DNA of 6,494 bases, taken from assembly GCA_003248845.1 (NCBI GenBank), contig QFPD01000126.1, positions 1 to 6,494 of the forward strand. The letters are read 5' to 3'. Below, in pieces: positions 5,922 to 6,494 of the stretch (its first letter is position 1; each line of letters begins with the position of its first letter). Below the pieces are notes generated by a model. It searched no databases, had not been told where the DNA came from, and saw only the letters and a list, made by a program, of their open reading frames with translations. This DNA comes from Microbacterium sp. GTDB taxonomy: Bacteria; Actinomycetota; Actinomycetes; Actinomycetales; Microbacteriaceae. A program made the position numbers and the translations under genes.

Positions 5922-5935
5922 GCGGAGGTCTCCGC
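5922..5935. promoter_or_regulatory. 6-2-6 inverted repeat upstream of livK, operator candidate
   Basis: GCGGAG and CTCCGC are perfect inverted arms around GT. On the minus strand the repeat falls between the weak -35 candidate TTGCGG and the -10 candidate TAGGTT, where a repressor would block polymerase. The regulator is unknown, and the sequence differs from both palindromes upstream of livH. Confidence 0.35.
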
Positions 5936-5992
5936 AATGTTGCAATGCGTTAACGGTGTGTCACATGAGGGTCACGGTGCGATAACGGTCGA

Positions 5993-6494
5993 TCAGACGA
6001 GTTCTCCGACGTCGCCCGCCGTCCGTGCTCGTCGCGCGTGGCGCAGCGAGTCGACACTGAGGAGCACGAGCGCCACCCAGACGAGCGCGAAGCCGATCCA
6101 GCGCTCGAGCGGCATGGGCTCGCCGAGGATCCACCAGCCCGTCAGGAACTGCATGATCGGGGCGACGAACTGCAGCAGGCCGATCACCGTGAGCGGGGCC
6201 CGTCGCGCGCCGGCGGCGAACAGCAGCAGCGGCACGGCGGTGACGACACCGGCGAGGGTGACGAGTGCCGTGTGCCCCGCGCCCTGCGTGCCGAAGACGA
6301 GCCCGGTCGTCGAGGCCACGACGATGAGCTGCACGATCGCGATCGGCGTGAGCCACAGCGACTCGAGAGTGAGGCCGCTGATGGCATCCACGCTCGGCCC
6401 GATCTGCTTTTTGACGAGACCGTAGGTGCCGAAGGATGCCGCGAGCGTCAGCGCGACAGTCGTGAAGCCCGCCGCCGACAGGTCGGGCAGCGCG
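5993..6494 (-). CDS. rarD: RarD-type EamA/DMT permease, C-terminal part (runs off the right edge)
   Basis: The minus-strand frame is open from the window edge to TGA at 5993-5995, giving the last 166 residues of a protein that usually has about 290-320. The wording is characteristic of RarD: SFGTYGLVKKQIG at the start of the second repeat, then GLTLESLWLTPIAIVQLIVV, a TAVPLLLFAAGARRAPLTVIG stretch, LQFVAPIMQFLTGWWILGEP, and ERWIGFALVWVALVLLS. About five hydrophobic helices are visible, followed by a basic and then acidic C-terminal tail. RarD proteins belong to the drug/metabolite transporter superfamily and are often annotated as chloramphenicol-sensitivity proteins; the physiological substrate is unsettled. 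The GTG at 6391 is an internal valine codon, not the start, since the conserved sequence continues upstream. It lies 141 bases upstream of livK on the same strand; a functional link is not shown. Confidence 0.85.
   Translation of the reverse strand, partial: ALPDLSAAGFTTVALTLAASFGTYGLVKKQIGPSVDAISGLTLESLWLTPIAIVQLIVVASTTGLVFGTQGAGHTALVTLAGVVTAVPLLLFAAGARRAPLTVIGLLQFVAPIMQFLTGWWILGEPMPLERWIGFALVWVALVLLSVDSLRHARRARTAGDVGELV

Larger units (their letters stand above)
5852..5992 (-). promoter_or_regulatory. Leader and promoter region of livK
   Basis: The 141 bases between the rarD stop and livK carry no gene. This stretch is less G/C-rich in places than the flanking genes. On the minus strand it has TTGCAA (5940-5945), TTGCGG (5934-5939) and TAGGTT (about 5913-5918) as weak -35 and -10 candidates. 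It also holds the 6-2-6 inverted repeat at 5922-5935, the direct repeat GCAATG (5934-5939 and 5942-5947), TAACGGT twice (5951-5957 and 5983-5989), and TGTGTCACA (5957-5965). No convincing terminator hairpin for rarD is visible, so read-through from rarD into livK is possible. The promoter call is inferred. Confidence 0.5.

Noticed and set aside
5993..6391. GTG at 6391 as the start of a small 132-residue protein
   Set aside because: The frame stays open to the window edge and the upstream residues (SFGTYGLVKKQIG) are conserved RarD sequence, so the gene is a partial longer one.

Overview
The window looks like a chromosomal segment of a high-GC actinobacterium, most likely a member of Microbacteriaceae (Microbacterium-like). 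I infer this from the strongly G/C-biased third codon positions, frequent GTG and TTG starts, the wording of the GuaB N-terminus, and the recurrent GGATGCC word. No RNA gene, mobile element, CRISPR array or phage gene is visible. The window is essentially a high-affinity branched-chain amino-acid-type (HAAT/Liv) ABC transporter locus with the edge of one housekeeping gene on each side.

Layout from left to right. (1) Bases 1-116, minus strand: the first 38 codons of guaB (IMP dehydrogenase), too short for most ORF callers. (2) Bases 117-353: a divergent intergenic region between guaB and the transporter operon. It holds two short palindromes, an alternating CG/TG tract and the livH ribosome binding site. 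(3) Bases 354-4444, plus strand: a tightly packed operon livH-livM-livG-livF (two permeases and two ATPases). Every junction overlaps by 4 or 11 bases, and no gene in the operon starts with ATG. (4) Bases 4445-4585: a convergent spacer with two hairpins, one for each converging transcript. (5) Bases 4586-5851, minus strand: the lipoprotein substrate-binding protein (livK/livJ-type), which in many Liv loci lies in the same operon but here sits on the opposite strand. (6) Bases 5852-5992: the leader of livK, with a 6-2-6 inverted repeat and other short repeats. (7) Bases 5993-6494, minus strand: the C-terminal half of a RarD-type EamA/DMT permease, continuing beyond the window.

How the genes work together. 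The lipid-anchored binding protein should capture an amino acid or related small polar ligand outside the membrane and deliver it to the LivH/LivM permease pair. LivG and LivF power import by ATP hydrolysis. The substrate cannot be fixed from sequence alone: branched-chain amino acids are the default, and urea, amides or other amino acids are possible for this family. The most unusual element is LivH. It carries a signal peptide and a roughly 85-residue carboxypeptidase-regulatory-like beta-sandwich domain ahead of the normal permease core, so this permease would display an extracytoplasmic domain. LivG also has long extensions at both ends. I see no convincing evidence of a wholly new system; the fusion and the operator-like palindromes are the points worth checking.
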